A stretch of 64,000 nucleotides of DNA, from NCBI GenBank assembly GCA_028749205.1, contig JAQULR010000005.1, positions 37,989 to 101,988 on the forward strand, read 5' to 3'. The notes under the pieces are model-generated. The model did not search any database, had not been told where the DNA came from, and saw only the letters and a list, made by a program, of their open reading frames with translations. The position numbers and the translations under genes were made by a program. Below are positions 1-8,907 of the stretch, piece by piece; within the stretch, counting starts at the first letter, position 1; each line of letters starts with the position of its first letter. The stretch comes from Acidobacteriota bacterium (GTDB lineage: Bacteria > Acidobacteriota > Aminicenantia > Aminicenantales > Saccharicenantaceae).

Positions 1-1
1 A

Positions 2-838
2 CATGTCAATCGGATAAGGCAGCTTGACTTAATAGTTTATTTTGGTGCTTATGAAAATCCATTTGCTTCTCTGGCTCAGGTTATTTTTCCCAGAACGAGC
101 TACGTAGAAGAGGATGGAACTTATACTAATTCTGAGCGCCGGGTTCAGCTGGTTCTGAAAAGAATCGAGCCGCCGGCTGGGGTCCGCCCCTTATGGAAAA
201 CCCTGACTAACCTGGCTCGGGCTCTCGGGCATGACTGGAATTATGATTCAGTTGAAAACATCATGAGTGAGATAAGTCAGCTGGTTCCTTATTATCGTAG
301 TCTGACTTATGAAAAACTTAAGGCCAGGCTTGGCTTGAAATGGCCAGCTGATGATCTTCATCCTGAAGGTACAGATTGCTTACTGGTAGAAGAAGCAAGC
401 CGGCGCTTCCGATTTGTTCAGGTAAATGGTCAGGAGAAAAAGCTGGCTGGTGAGCCCGAGGTTCAGAAAGATTTTCCTTTTAAATTAGTGGTGGGGCGGA
501 GCAATTATTTCTGGCACCAGAATTCTGTCATGAAAAGGACTTTTATTCCCAAACGCGAATATAATGCTCTTCTCCTTCTCTACCCCAGAGGTTTTGTTGA
601 AATTTCGAAAGAAGATGCCAGCCGTCTCGGCCTGAGAGAAAAACAAGTAGTGAGAATAGTGGCTGAATCGGCTGAGGTCAGGCTGGCAGCCAGAATCTCA
701 GGCGATATTCTGCCCGGTATGCTTTACATACCTTATTTTATTGATGAGATGATTCCCGAATTTCTTCACCGGCAGGTAGCTGATTTAGAAAAGAACGAAG
801 AGTTCTTTCTGCCGGTCAGATTGGAAAAGGTGGTTTAA
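2..838 (+). CDS. Molybdopterin oxidoreductase, formate dehydrogenase alpha-like, C-terminal part (5' end outside window)
   Basis: The reading frame is open from base 2, so the gene starts before the window and only about 278 C-terminal residues are seen. The segment FPRTSYVEEDGTYTNSERR followed by a Pro-Trp linker and WNYD is typical of the region between the catalytic and the molybdopterin-dinucleotide-binding domains of FdhF/NuoG-type enzymes; the last 110 residues fit the C-terminal MoCo-binding beta-barrel. The internal ATG at 263 is not the real start. It lies 3 nt upstream of the hydB-like gene and heads the hydrogenase operon, so formate is the likely substrate. The active-site Cys/Sec is outside the window, so formate specificity is inference; a NuoG-like subunit is the alternative. 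Confidence 0.8.
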   Translation, partial: HVNRIRQLDLIVYFGAYENPFASLAQVIFPRTSYVEEDGTYTNSERRVQLVLKRIEPPAGVRPLWKTLTNLARALGHDWNYDSVENIMSEISQLVPYYRSLTYEKLKARLGLKWPADDLHPEGTDCLLVEEASRRFRFVQVNGQEKKLAGEPEVQKDFPFKLVVGRSNYFWHQNSVMKRTFIPKREYNALLLLYPRGFVEISKEDASRLGLREKQVVRIVAESAEVRLAARISGDILPGMLYIPYFIDEMIPEFLHRQVADLEKNEEFFLPVRLEKVV

Positions 839-841
839 GCA

Positions 842-1909
842 ATGTACTGGCTGACAAAAGAACAGTTGCCACTGCTGGTTCAAAAACTGGCTGAAGAATA
901 TAAAATCTTTGGTCCCCGCCATGACCGCGTTTCGGGTGAGGTGATCTTTGACCATCTACCCGATCTATCCGAGCTGGATCTGCAAGCGGCCATTCCTTAT
1001 AATCCGCCCAAGTTCATTCTTTTCCCCCACTATGAAGAGATCCTTAAATACCGCTACCAACCAGAAACAAAAAAAGTCAGAATTGAACAGCTCAATCTCC
1101 TGGAACCGAAGGCTTTGATCGGTTTGAGATCCTGTGACCTGACTGGTTTGCTCTGTCTTGACCGCTTTTTCCTCGATCAGGAATATGTAGATGAATTTTA
1201 TTTAGCTCACCGAAAAAAGTTGTTTATCGTTTCCAATACCTGCATCAGGCCATTTCCACAGTGTTTCTGCGTCTGTACGGACAGTGGCCCGGCAGCCAGG
1301 GAAGGCTTCGATCTTGATCTGACTTTTACCGGCCGCGATTACCTGGTTGAAGCTGGTTCGAAGAAAGGGCAGGCTTTGGTCGAAGAGCTAAATCTGGTCG
1401 AGGCTGATTCTGAGTCTTTAAACCTCAAAAAGCAGATAATAGACGATTCGGTCTCCTCTTTTGACCGCTTTGCTCTGGAAAACAAAGCCTGGATTTCGCG
1501 GGCAACCAATCGGTTGACCACCGGCTTTATCAAGCCTGAGGTCTGGGAATATATCGGGAATCAGTGTTTTGAATGTGGAGCTTGCTCTTTTGTTTGTCCT
1601 ACCTGCTCCTGTTTTAATATTGAGGATGCTAATCTGGCCAGCGGTGAAACCAGCCGGCTGAGGACCTGGGACTCCTGTTCTTTTGAAGGTTATACCAAAA
1701 TGGCCGGAGATCATAATCCAAGAAAACCGGTTGAAGATCGTCGTAACAAAAGGTTCTTTTGCAAATTATCTTATTCCCAATCAAAAAAATATCTGAGACC
1801 TGGCTGTGTTGGCTGCGGTCGTTGTGCCAGGGTCTGTCCTGGCGATATAGGTTTGCCCAATGTCGTCACTTACATCAGGCGTGAAATCACTGGAGAATCT
1901 GGAGAATAA
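842..1909 (+). CDS. 4Fe-4S dicluster protein, sulfhydrogenase beta subunit-like (HydB)
   Basis: Soluble electron-transfer subunit of 355 residues. Two ferredoxin-type cysteine sets are visible near the C-terminus, CFECGACSFVCPTC (about residues 242-255) and CVGCGRCARVCP (about 322-333), plus an N-terminal-half Cys cluster around CIRPFPQCFCVC. This matches HydB/AsrA-type proteins, which pass electrons between a flavin subunit and a hydrogenase or sulfite reductase. It follows the molybdopterin gene by 3 nt and precedes the flavin subunit by 5 nt, so all are co-transcribed. In this operon it probably wires the flavin and formate modules to the hydrogenase ferredoxin chain; that partnership is inferred from gene order. 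Confidence 0.85.
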   Translation: MYWLTKEQLPLLVQKLAEEYKIFGPRHDRVSGEVIFDHLPDLSELDLQAAIPYNPPKFILFPHYEEILKYRYQPETKKVRIEQLNLLEPKALIGLRSCDLTGLLCLDRFFLDQEYVDEFYLAHRKKLFIVSNTCIRPFPQCFCVCTDSGPAAREGFDLDLTFTGRDYLVEAGSKKGQALVEELNLVEADSESLNLKKQIIDDSVSSFDRFALENKAWISRATNRLTTGFIKPEVWEYIGNQCFECGACSFVCPTCSCFNIEDANLASGETSRLRTWDSCSFEGYTKMAGDHNPRKPVEDRRNKRFFCKLSYSQSKKYLRPGCVGCGRCARVCPGDIGLPNVVTYIRREITGESGE

Positions 1910-1914
1910 AAGCT

Positions 1915-2754
1915 ATGGTTAAAAATTTAGTGCCTATAGTCTCTATTCCAGAAGTTGCTACTATCGTTGATATCCGGGATGAAATTGAAGAGGTCAAAAG
2001 CTTTTATTTTACTCTGGACCGGCCGGAAATCGAGGAAGCTTTTAAGATTCGCTCCGGCCAATTTATAATGTGCACCGTCTTTAGAGCAGGCGAATTTGCC
2101 GTTTCTTTGCCTTTCAGTCCGGAGAATGACCGCAAGCATATTTCGGTAAGGAAGGTGGGGAAAGTTACAGCTGCTTTGCATCAGCTTGAACCAGGCGACA
2201 AAATCGGAGTCAGAGGTCCCTTTGGCAATGGCTTTCCTTTTGAAGAAATAAAGGGAAGCAATATCATCTATGTAGCCGGTGGGATCGGCCTTATCCCACT
2301 TCGCTCGTCAATTGTTCATGTCCTCCAGCACCGGCAGGATTTCGGTCGGGTAATTCTGGTTTACGGGGCCAAAAGCTCAAAAGAACTGATGTACAAAGAA
2401 AGCATAAGAGAATGGCAGGCCACAGAAAACTTTGAGACCCACTTTACGATCGACCGACCCGAACCGGGTTGGTCCGGAGAAGTTGGTTTTGTCAACCACC
2501 TGACAGCTAAACTTGATTTGCCGGTCTCCAACACAGTGGCCTTTGTTTGTGGCCCGCCGGTTATGTTTAATGCTGTGATTAAAGAACTCAAGCTAAAGGG
2601 AATAAAAGAACAAAACATTTATTCAACTCTGGAAAGGCATATGAAATGTGGGATTGGCAAGTGCCAGCATTGCGCTATAGGACGGACACTGGTCTGTGTG
2701 GATGGGCCTGTTTATACTTATAAACAGATTAGAACCCTGGGAGAACAAATTTAA
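1915..2754 (+). CDS. FAD/NAD(P)-binding oxidoreductase, sulfhydrogenase gamma subunit-like (HydG)
   Basis: Protein of 279 residues with the ferredoxin-reductase fold: an FAD-binding beta-barrel in the N-terminal half, an NAD(P)-binding half with VYVAGGIGLIPLRS (near residue 120) and FVCGPPVMF (near 210), and a C-terminal [2Fe-2S] Cys motif CGIGKCQHC plus a later Cys (VCVDGP), as in dihydroorotate dehydrogenase electron-transfer and sulfhydrogenase gamma subunits. It would exchange electrons between NAD(P)H and the HydB-like Fe-S subunit. NADH versus NADPH cannot be decided from the sequence. The next gene starts 1 nt after its stop. Confidence 0.88.
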   Translation: MVKNLVPIVSIPEVATIVDIRDEIEEVKSFYFTLDRPEIEEAFKIRSGQFIMCTVFRAGEFAVSLPFSPENDRKHISVRKVGKVTAALHQLEPGDKIGVRGPFGNGFPFEEIKGSNIIYVAGGIGLIPLRSSIVHVLQHRQDFGRVILVYGAKSSKELMYKESIREWQATENFETHFTIDRPEPGWSGEVGFVNHLTAKLDLPVSNTVAFVCGPPVMFNAVIKELKLKGIKEQNIYSTLERHMKCGIGKCQHCAIGRTLVCVDGPVYTYKQIRTLGEQI

Positions 2755-2755
2755 G

Positions 2756-3295
2756 ATGGAAGCCCTTGACCTTCTCCGGCAAGTGTTGAGTCAGAAAACC
2801 TGTTTGGTTGGGATTGGCAACCAATTGCGAGGTGATGATGGCTTCGGGCCTTACTTTATTGAATCGTTGAGGTGCCAAGATTTAATTCCGGGAATTAATT
2901 TGATGACAGTAGAAGACGTCCCTGAGAATTTTGCTTTCCCAATTTCAAAAAAAGATTTAGACAACGTGGTCTTTGTCGACGCGGTCATTCTGAATGCTCC
3001 GGCCGGCACAGTTATCTTTGGCCCGCTGGATGAATTTGAAGAAATCGGGCAAATTGCTTCTACTCATAAATTATCGCTCAGACTGACAGCCCGAGTGCTC
3101 GAGGAAAGTGGGAAAAAAGTCTTCCTCCTTGGGGTAGTTCCTAAAACTATGGAATTTGGACAAAAATTGTCTCCTGAGATTAAGGAAATTGCCGAAGAAT
3201 TGATTACCATTATTGAGCAACAGCTAAATGACAGCCCTTATCAAAAAGAACATATCTCTTCAGATAAAGCAGAACGGGAAAGGGAGAAAGGCTGA
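2756..3295 (+). CDS. [NiFe] hydrogenase maturation protease
   Basis: About 179 residues from the ATG one base after the preceding stop; a longer frame runs further upstream but would lie inside the gamma-subunit gene. The N-terminal GIGNQLRGDDGFG motif and later Asp in VFVDAV are those of the HycI/HyaD endopeptidase family, which trims the C-terminus of the hydrogenase large subunit once nickel is in place. Its presence fits the large subunit encoded at 5190-6881, which retains a tail after DPCISCTDR. The stop overlaps the start of the next gene (ATGA), so the two are translationally coupled. Confidence 0.9.
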   Translation: MEALDLLRQVLSQKTCLVGIGNQLRGDDGFGPYFIESLRCQDLIPGINLMTVEDVPENFAFPISKKDLDNVVFVDAVILNAPAGTVIFGPLDEFEEIGQIASTHKLSLRLTARVLEESGKKVFLLGVVPKTMEFGQKLSPEIKEIAEELITIIEQQLNDSPYQKEHISSDKAEREREKG

Positions 3296-5193
3296 TGACT
3301 ATCCTGTCAGGTTTCTGGCTCTTCTGGCTGAGTTTGCTTCTGGCTTCCTTCCTGGCGCTAATCTTAAAGAAAAAAACCAACTATCTTCGCTCCGCCGGGA
3401 CTTTATTGCTCTGTCTGAGTTGCTTGATACTGATCTTAATCTCTCTATCCATCCTCGGGAAAGGAGGCTCTCCCCTCGAATTCGAGGTTAAAGTCGGAAG
3501 TTTTCATCTGCCATTTTTAATTGATGGTCTGTCGGCGCTCTTTCTCCTGCTTCTTTCTGTTTTAACTTTAGCTTCAGTCATTTTTTCGCTGGATTTTGTC
3601 AAAAAATATAAAGGTGACGAGTTCTGGAAATATTATCTGATATTGCCTCTGTTTATTGGTGGCCTAGCCGGACTGCTGACCGTTGATGACCTCGGACCGG
3701 GCTTTACCCTGGCCTGGCAGTTAATGGTTATCTCTTCTTATCTTTTAATCAGATGGGGAAGGCCGACTAAAGTTTCAGCCCGACCGGCTTTAGTCTATCT
3801 CCTTTTTATGGAAGCCGCCTGGCTGATGATTACTGGTTCTGCTTTCCTGGCCAAAGGTTATATTTTTGGTGATTCGCTGGGTACTGTTGGCTTGAAGCTG
3901 GCTCAAAGTGGCCCCTGGCAGGCTATTTTATTTTTTAGCCTCCTCTTTCTCGGCTTTGGTATTAAAACGGGGGTTTTCCCTTTTGGACAATGGTGGATAC
4001 CTGATGCCTATTCGACTGCCTGGCCTCAGGTTTCTTCTCTTCTGGCCGGTCTTCTGGAAAAGACTGGCGTTTTCGGGTTGATTCGAATCTTTTTCTTTGT
4101 GGCTAAAAGCTCAGGCGCAGCTTTTAATCCTGATCTCTGGGGAAAGGTGCTGGTGGTAGCTGGAGTAATAACGCTTTTTATTGGGACTGTTCAGGCTATC
4201 AAACAGAGTGACTATCTCCGCCTTCTGGCTTATAGCTCGATCGGACAGGTTGGCTACATAATTTTTGCTCTGGGGAGTAGCCTGCTGGCCTGGAATAGCT
4301 CCTTACCTCTGGCAAAATCTCTAGCCTCAGTTATTTTTATTGCTGCTGTTTATCATAGCCTTAACCATGGTATTTTTAAGGGTCTTCTTTTTCTACTGGG
4401 AGGAAACCTCCTTTATGCCACCGGCACGCGTGACTTGAATCGCCTGGGTGGACTGCTATCTGTTATGCCAGTCAGTGGCTTTCTGGCGGCTATTGCTTCT
4501 TATTCTATCTCCGGTATGCCAGCTTCCAGCGGTTTTGTCAGTAAATGGTTAATGATTTCCTCTAATTTTCTGGCCGGCCGGGACAGCTTGCTTTTGACCC
4601 TTTCTGGCATTGTAGCTCTTTTCACAGCTGCTTTTACCTTAGCCTGCTATGTCAAATTTTTTGGCCTGGCTTTTACTTCTGCTGGTGCCAGCTGGAAACT
4701 GAAAAGAAGCATTAAGGAAGTCCCCTGGAAGTTGCTGGCTTCTGAAATCTTCCTGACCGTCATTTGCTTAAGCCAGGCTTTTCTTCCAATGGGCTATGTT
4801 AAGCTGATTGACCGCAGCCTTGGACTTTCTTCTGGCTTCCTTTTGTCAGAAGCTGGTGGGGATTTACTGAGTGGAAAGATGTTCAGTTTAAAAATTCATG
4901 ACGGCCAAAGCCTCCTGGCGGCCACTTCCCCGCTTTTAATGCTGTTTCTCATTGTTTTATTGGCTTTCCTGGCCTATTGGTTTAGCCGGTCGGCACATCC
5001 AGCCGAGACCAAAGTTCCTGCCTGGCTTTGCGGATACCAGGATTTAAACTTGAACAATGTTTATGCTGACCGTCATGTCTTCTCTGATTTAAAGAAATTT
5101 TTCTGGTGGACGGGCGGCTCGCCTAAAAAAGTTATTGACGATAATGACCCGACTGTTTTGCCTGATAGCCAGCCAAAAGGTGAAGTAGAATGA
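3295..5193 (+). CDS. hyfB: Membrane-bound hydrogenase antiporter-like subunit (HycC/HyfB, NuoL/Mrp family)
   Basis: Integral membrane protein of 632 residues with about 14-16 predicted hydrophobic segments. The proton-translocating family signature is visible in the centre: Lys and His in transmembrane segments, including LAYSSIGQVGYI and a YHSLNHGIFKGLLFL segment typical of NuoL/M/N-like subunits. The C-terminal WLCGYQDL and a short cytoplasmic tail resemble HycC/HyfB rather than NuoL. It is the only antiporter-like subunit in the operon, as in the E. coli FHL-1 layout. It starts inside the stop of the protease gene, and its own last codons overlap the start of the large-subunit gene. Confidence 0.88.
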   Translation: MTILSGFWLFWLSLLLASFLALILKKKTNYLRSAGTLLLCLSCLILILISLSILGKGGSPLEFEVKVGSFHLPFLIDGLSALFLLLLSVLTLASVIFSLDFVKKYKGDEFWKYYLILPLFIGGLAGLLTVDDLGPGFTLAWQLMVISSYLLIRWGRPTKVSARPALVYLLFMEAAWLMITGSAFLAKGYIFGDSLGTVGLKLAQSGPWQAILFFSLLFLGFGIKTGVFPFGQWWIPDAYSTAWPQVSSLLAGLLEKTGVFGLIRIFFFVAKSSGAAFNPDLWGKVLVVAGVITLFIGTVQAIKQSDYLRLLAYSSIGQVGYIIFALGSSLLAWNSSLPLAKSLASVIFIAAVYHSLNHGIFKGLLFLLGGNLLYATGTRDLNRLGGLLSVMPVSGFLAAIASYSISGMPASSGFVSKWLMISSNFLAGRDSLLLTLSGIVALFTAAFTLACYVKFFGLAFTSAGASWKLKRSIKEVPWKLLASEIFLTVICLSQAFLPMGYVKLIDRSLGLSSGFLLSEAGGDLLSGKMFSLKIHDGQSLLAATSPLLMLFLIVLLAFLAYWFSRSAHPAETKVPAWLCGYQDLNLNNVYADRHVFSDLKKFFWWTGGSPKKVIDDNDPTVLPDSQPKGEVE

Positions 5194-6881
5194 GCAGAAA
5201 AGAAGAATTACTGAACCTGCTTAAGGATAAATTGAGAGGAAAGTTTCTGGCCGGGAGCAGTCTGGAAGATAAGCGTCTGTTTATTGATATAAAAAAAGAA
5301 GCACTGGTCGAAACAGCCAGTCTCCTGATGAAAGAGGGCGCCCGCTATCAAATGGGCGTTGGCTATGAGGCCAAGAAGAATGGCCAGGGTCTGGCCATGG
5401 TTCACACCTTTGCCTTTGATGCTGATTCTCTGCTGGTGGCTATCAGGGCTTTAACAACAGAAGATAAGCCAGAATTTGATTCGCTCACCCCTTTCATTCC
5501 TGGTGCTGGCTGGTCAGAGCGTGAATATATTGACCTTCTCGGGCTTCATTTTAAAAATCATCCGAATCCCAAACGCCTGGTACTGTCTGATGACTGGCCG
5601 GAGGGAATTTATCCTCTTCGCCAGGATGTCCCTTATGACCTGATGCCCCCCTCGGCCGAAGAGGTAGCTTTCCGGCTCGACGAGGCTCCGCCTGGCAGTT
5701 CTATCATTCCCTTTGGACCTTTTCATGCCTGTCTGCATGAGCCTGCTCATTTTGCTGTTTATGTAGATGGGGAGGAAATCAAGGGCTGTGAATACAGAGG
5801 TTTTATGGTTCATCGGGGCATTGAAAAATTAGCCGCGACCGAGCTTACCTATAATGAAATACCTTTTGTAGCTGAACGAATTTGTGGGATTTGCGGCTCA
5901 GTGCATTCGGTCAATTATGCTCAGGCTGTCGAGGCAGCTTCTGGCCTTAAAATTCCACGGCGAGCTGAGTTTATCAGAACAATTATGCTGGAAATAGAGA
6001 GGCTTCATTCCCACCTGATGTGGTTGGGAGTGGCCGGCCACCTCATCGGCTTTGATACTGTTTTTATGCAGGCCTGGAGAATAAGGGAGAAAATAATGTG
6101 GCTGGCCGAAAGTCTGACCGGCAATAGGAAAACTTATGGAATGGTCATCGTCGGGGGTGTAAGACGGGATATCGATCTGACCAAAGCTGACCTGATTAAG
6201 AAAACCCTGTCCGAAGTTGAAAAAGATATGCTGGCTCTGGAAAAGGCCATTATCAAAGATAAAGCTATCCACAGAAGAACTAAAGGTGTTGGCTATCTCT
6301 CCAGAGAAAAGGCGGTGGAGTGGAATCTGGTAGGACCGGTGGCCAGAGCCCGGGGGCTGGATATGGATGCGAGGAGAGACCACCGCTATGCTGCTTATGA
6401 TGAGGTGAAGTTTGATGTTGTGGTGGCTGATTCCGGTGATGTCTGGGGAACACTGGTCGTCAGGATTAAAGAGATTTATGAGGCCATAAAGATTATCCAT
6501 CAGTGCCTGGGAAAACTGGCTTCGGAGCTCCAGGGTTCTCCCCTTGCTATTGAGATAGAAGGACCGGTTCCAGCTGGTCAACAGGGATTGTCGGTAGTGG
6601 AGGCGCCGCGGGGAGAAGCTGTCCACTATGTCCTTACCGGTGATGATAACCGTCCAGAACGCTGGCGGGTGCGAGCGCCAACTTATCCCAACCTCCAGGC
6701 CGTACCTGATATGTTGCTCAATAACAAGCTGGCTGATTTTCCCATTATAGTTGGCTCAATTGATCCCTGCATATCCTGCACTGACCGGGTAGCGGTTATA
6801 GATAGAAAAACAGCTGCTGACAGAATTTTAAGCCGACAGGAGCTGGAAAAACTGTCCAGAGAGGTGAGGTCTAAGACATGA
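5190..6881 (+). CDS. hycE: Group 4 [NiFe] hydrogenase large subunit with NuoC-like N-terminus (HycE/HyfG)
   Basis: 563 residues, close to E. coli HycE. Residues 1-160 are NuoC-like (30-kDa subunit), the rest NuoD-like. Both nickel-ligand motifs are present: RICGICGS (about residues 231-238) and DPCISCTDR near the C-terminus, so this is a true [NiFe] hydrogenase rather than complex I, which lacks them. About 30 residues follow the second motif; cleavage there by the protease at 2756-3295 is expected. It overlaps both neighbours by 4 nt. Proposed role: proton reduction or H2 oxidation at the membrane. Confidence 0.93.
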   Translation: MSRKEELLNLLKDKLRGKFLAGSSLEDKRLFIDIKKEALVETASLLMKEGARYQMGVGYEAKKNGQGLAMVHTFAFDADSLLVAIRALTTEDKPEFDSLTPFIPGAGWSEREYIDLLGLHFKNHPNPKRLVLSDDWPEGIYPLRQDVPYDLMPPSAEEVAFRLDEAPPGSSIIPFGPFHACLHEPAHFAVYVDGEEIKGCEYRGFMVHRGIEKLAATELTYNEIPFVAERICGICGSVHSVNYAQAVEAASGLKIPRRAEFIRTIMLEIERLHSHLMWLGVAGHLIGFDTVFMQAWRIREKIMWLAESLTGNRKTYGMVIVGGVRRDIDLTKADLIKKTLSEVEKDMLALEKAIIKDKAIHRRTKGVGYLSREKAVEWNLVGPVARARGLDMDARRDHRYAAYDEVKFDVVVADSGDVWGTLVVRIKEIYEAIKIIHQCLGKLASELQGSPLAIEIEGPVPAGQQGLSVVEAPRGEAVHYVLTGDDNRPERWRVRAPTYPNLQAVPDMLLNNKLADFPIIVGSIDPCISCTDRVAVIDRKTAADRILSRQELEKLSREVRSKT

Positions 6882-7777
6882 AGGTGGTGGCTGTCTTCGT
6901 CAATTTAATCTATTTTCTCCTGCTGGCCCCTTTTCTGGAGGGGGTGATGAGAAAGCTAACGGCCTGGATTCAATCGAGGAAAGGCCCACCGCTCTATCAG
7001 CCTTATCTTGATCTTCTGAAACTTTTAGGCAAGGAAAATTTAAACTCAGGTGGGAACTGGGCTTTTCGACTGGCGCCTATTCTGTCTTTTAGCTCAATGC
7101 TGGCAGCTATCGCCCTTATCCCTCTGACCGGTCAGGCTAATATTTTAGCTCATTCATCAGACTTAATGACTCTGATTTATTTTTTGACCCTGAGCGGTTT
7201 TTGTCTGCTGGTTGGGGCTTTAGGCAGTGGGAATCCCTTTGCGGCGGTGGGGGCCAGCCGGGAAATGATGACAACGGTTATGCTCGAACCGGTTCTGGCT
7301 ATGCTCTTGATTCTGGGTACAGTCAGAATCGGTAACTTCTCTTTGAGTGCTGCCGTCTCGGGCGTGGCGGTCAGCAGAGGTGGTTCCTATTTTCTGATGC
7401 TGGTTGTTTATCTTCTGGCTCTTCAGGCTTTTGCCGCCAGACAGCCTTTTGATATCGCTGAAGCTGAGGTTGAAATTCTGGAAGGACCCTATATGGAATA
7501 TAGCGGGCCGAATTATGCTCTACTCCGTTATACTTTAAATCTTAAGAGAATGTTTTATGCCTGGCTTCTTGTCTCTTGCTTTTTAAGTTTTATTCTGCCA
7601 GCCAATTTTCTTTTTAGTCTGCTGTTGCAGACTGTGCTGATTATCGTGGTCTTTGTTTTAATTTCGCTTATCGGAGCGACTCATCCACGTTTCAGAATAG
7701 ACCAGGCCTTAAAATATTATGCTTTGCTTTTAATTTTAGCCCTGATAGCGGTTGGTTTGGCGGTTAAGGGCTGGTGA
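6878..7777 (+). CDS. hyfC: Hydrogenase membrane subunit, NuoH-like (HycD/HyfC)
   Basis: 299 residues with about eight hydrophobic helices. The loop RKGPPLYQPYLDLLKLLGKE and the acidic ASREMMTTVMLEP and FDIAEAEVEILEGPYMEYSG segments are hallmarks of the NuoH/HycD family, which forms the quinone-chamber-like junction between the hydrophilic arm and the antiporter-like subunit. It overlaps the large-subunit gene by 4 nt. A 21-nt gap separates it from the ferredoxin-like subunit. Confidence 0.92.
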   Translation: MKVVAVFVNLIYFLLLAPFLEGVMRKLTAWIQSRKGPPLYQPYLDLLKLLGKENLNSGGNWAFRLAPILSFSSMLAAIALIPLTGQANILAHSSDLMTLIYFLTLSGFCLLVGALGSGNPFAAVGASREMMTTVMLEPVLAMLLILGTVRIGNFSLSAAVSGVAVSRGGSYFLMLVVYLLALQAFAARQPFDIAEAEVEILEGPYMEYSGPNYALLRYTLNLKRMFYAWLLVSCFLSFILPANFLFSLLLQTVLIIVVFVLISLIGATHPRFRIDQALKYYALLLILALIAVGLAVKGW

Positions 7778-7798
7778 TGATGAAAGGCGGGGTTTAAG

Positions 7799-8362
7799 AT
7801 GTGGCTCTGGAATAAAATCAAACAACTGACCATTCCTTCCAGGACAGGGGTCGTTACTCTGCGTTATCCTTATAAGCCCAGGCCGGCTCCCGCCGGTTTC
7901 CGCGGCCAGCCTGTCTGGGATCACACCAAATGCATTGGTTGTGCCGGCTGTGCCAGCAACTGCCCGGCCAGAACCATTTTCCTCCGGGATATCTGTCAGG
8001 AAATAAGGATTCTAATTTATGATTCATCTCGCTGCACTTATTGCGGTAGATGTGCTGACCTCTGTCCGGAAAAAGCCATCACCATGAGCGAGAATTTTGA
8101 ACTGGCCACCGATAATCGCCAGGATATAACTCAGACCATAGAGCTGTTTATGATGACCTGTCAACGCTGTGGCCGCTGCTACGACCTGGAAATAAAGAAT
8201 GCCCTTGATAAGCTGCAAATGCTTGGCTACCGTTATGATAGCCTGGAGGTCAGAAAAGTCATAGGGCAGTCAACGCCTGAATTTGAACCCGAGCATTTAG
8301 AGAAAACAGCTACTTATCGCCGTCCCGAAAAACTGGAGAAGTCGTCATGTGGAAAAGACTAA
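7799..8362 (+). CDS. hyfH: Hydrogenase ferredoxin-like subunit, NuoI-like (HycF/HyfH)
   Basis: 187 residues with two 4Fe-4S cysteine sets, CIGCAGCASNCP (about 41-52) and CTYCGRCADLCP (about 78-89), the arrangement of NuoI/HycF. A third Cys pair, CQRCGRCYD, lies near residue 120; it does not complete a standard ferredoxin set and may bind Zn or Fe. It carries electrons from the HydB/formate-dehydrogenase side to the small subunit. The last 16 nt overlap the small-subunit gene. Confidence 0.9.
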   Translation: MWLWNKIKQLTIPSRTGVVTLRYPYKPRPAPAGFRGQPVWDHTKCIGCAGCASNCPARTIFLRDICQEIRILIYDSSRCTYCGRCADLCPEKAITMSENFELATDNRQDITQTIELFMMTCQRCGRCYDLEIKNALDKLQMLGYRYDSLEVRKVIGQSTPEFEPEHLEKTATYRRPEKLEKSSCGKD

Positions 8363-8907
8363 CAGAGAAGGCTTTTCGCCGCTCAGTCTGGGTTTATCAT
8401 TGCAACAGCGGAGCCTGCAATGGTTGTGATATAGAAATCCTGAATGTTTTAACGCCTTATTATGATGTGGAGAGATTCGGCATCAGGTTAGTTGCCTCTC
8501 CCCGTCATGCCGATGCCATTCTTCTCTCGGGGGCGGTGACCAGACCAACGCTGCCTCTGGTTAAGAAAGCCTATCAGGCAGTGCCAGCCCCGAAGCTGGT
8601 CTTTGCCGTCGGTTCCTGTGCCATCGGGGGAGGATGCTGGTATGACACCTATAACGTGACTGGTGGTGGGGATAAAGCCATCCCGGTCAATTATTTTATT
8701 CCGGGCTGTCCGCCCCGGCCGGAAGCCATCATCTTCGGGATAGCTCTGGCTCTGGGCCTGGTTGACAAGAAAGTGGCACCGGTTGAGCTCAAGCAGATGG
8801 AGTTCCCGGTTGATATGTACCGGCAAGCAAAAATTCTGGAAAGCAACCGGGTAATATATAAACTTCTGGGCGAGGAAGATGACCGCCTTCTATCCGGGAG
8901 GAAATGA
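8347..8907 (+). CDS. hyfI: [NiFe] hydrogenase small subunit, NuoB-like (HycG/HyfI)
   Basis: 186 residues of the NuoB family. The proximal 4Fe-4S ligands are visible in SGACNGCDIE, GSCAIGGG and PGCPPRPE, matching HycG/HyfI. This subunit sits beside the NiFe site of the large subunit and hands electrons to it. It overlaps the upstream ferredoxin-like gene and shares ATGA with the downstream response regulator, so the regulator is part of the same transcript. Confidence 0.93.
   Translation: MWKRLTEKAFRRSVWVYHCNSGACNGCDIEILNVLTPYYDVERFGIRLVASPRHADAILLSGAVTRPTLPLVKKAYQAVPAPKLVFAVGSCAIGGGCWYDTYNVTGGGDKAIPVNYFIPGCPPRPEAIIFGIALALGLVDKKVAPVELKQMEFPVDMYRQAKILESNRVIYKLLGEEDDRLLSGRK

Noticed and set aside
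5898..6626. A 242-codon minus-strand frame inside the hydrogenase large-subunit gene
   Set aside because: It is a long shadow frame opposite a strongly conserved gene, with no start signal or recognisable motif.
5190..6881. Reading the cluster as respiratory complex I
   Set aside because: Both nickel-binding Cys motifs are intact and a maturation protease is in the operon, so it is a [NiFe] hydrogenase.
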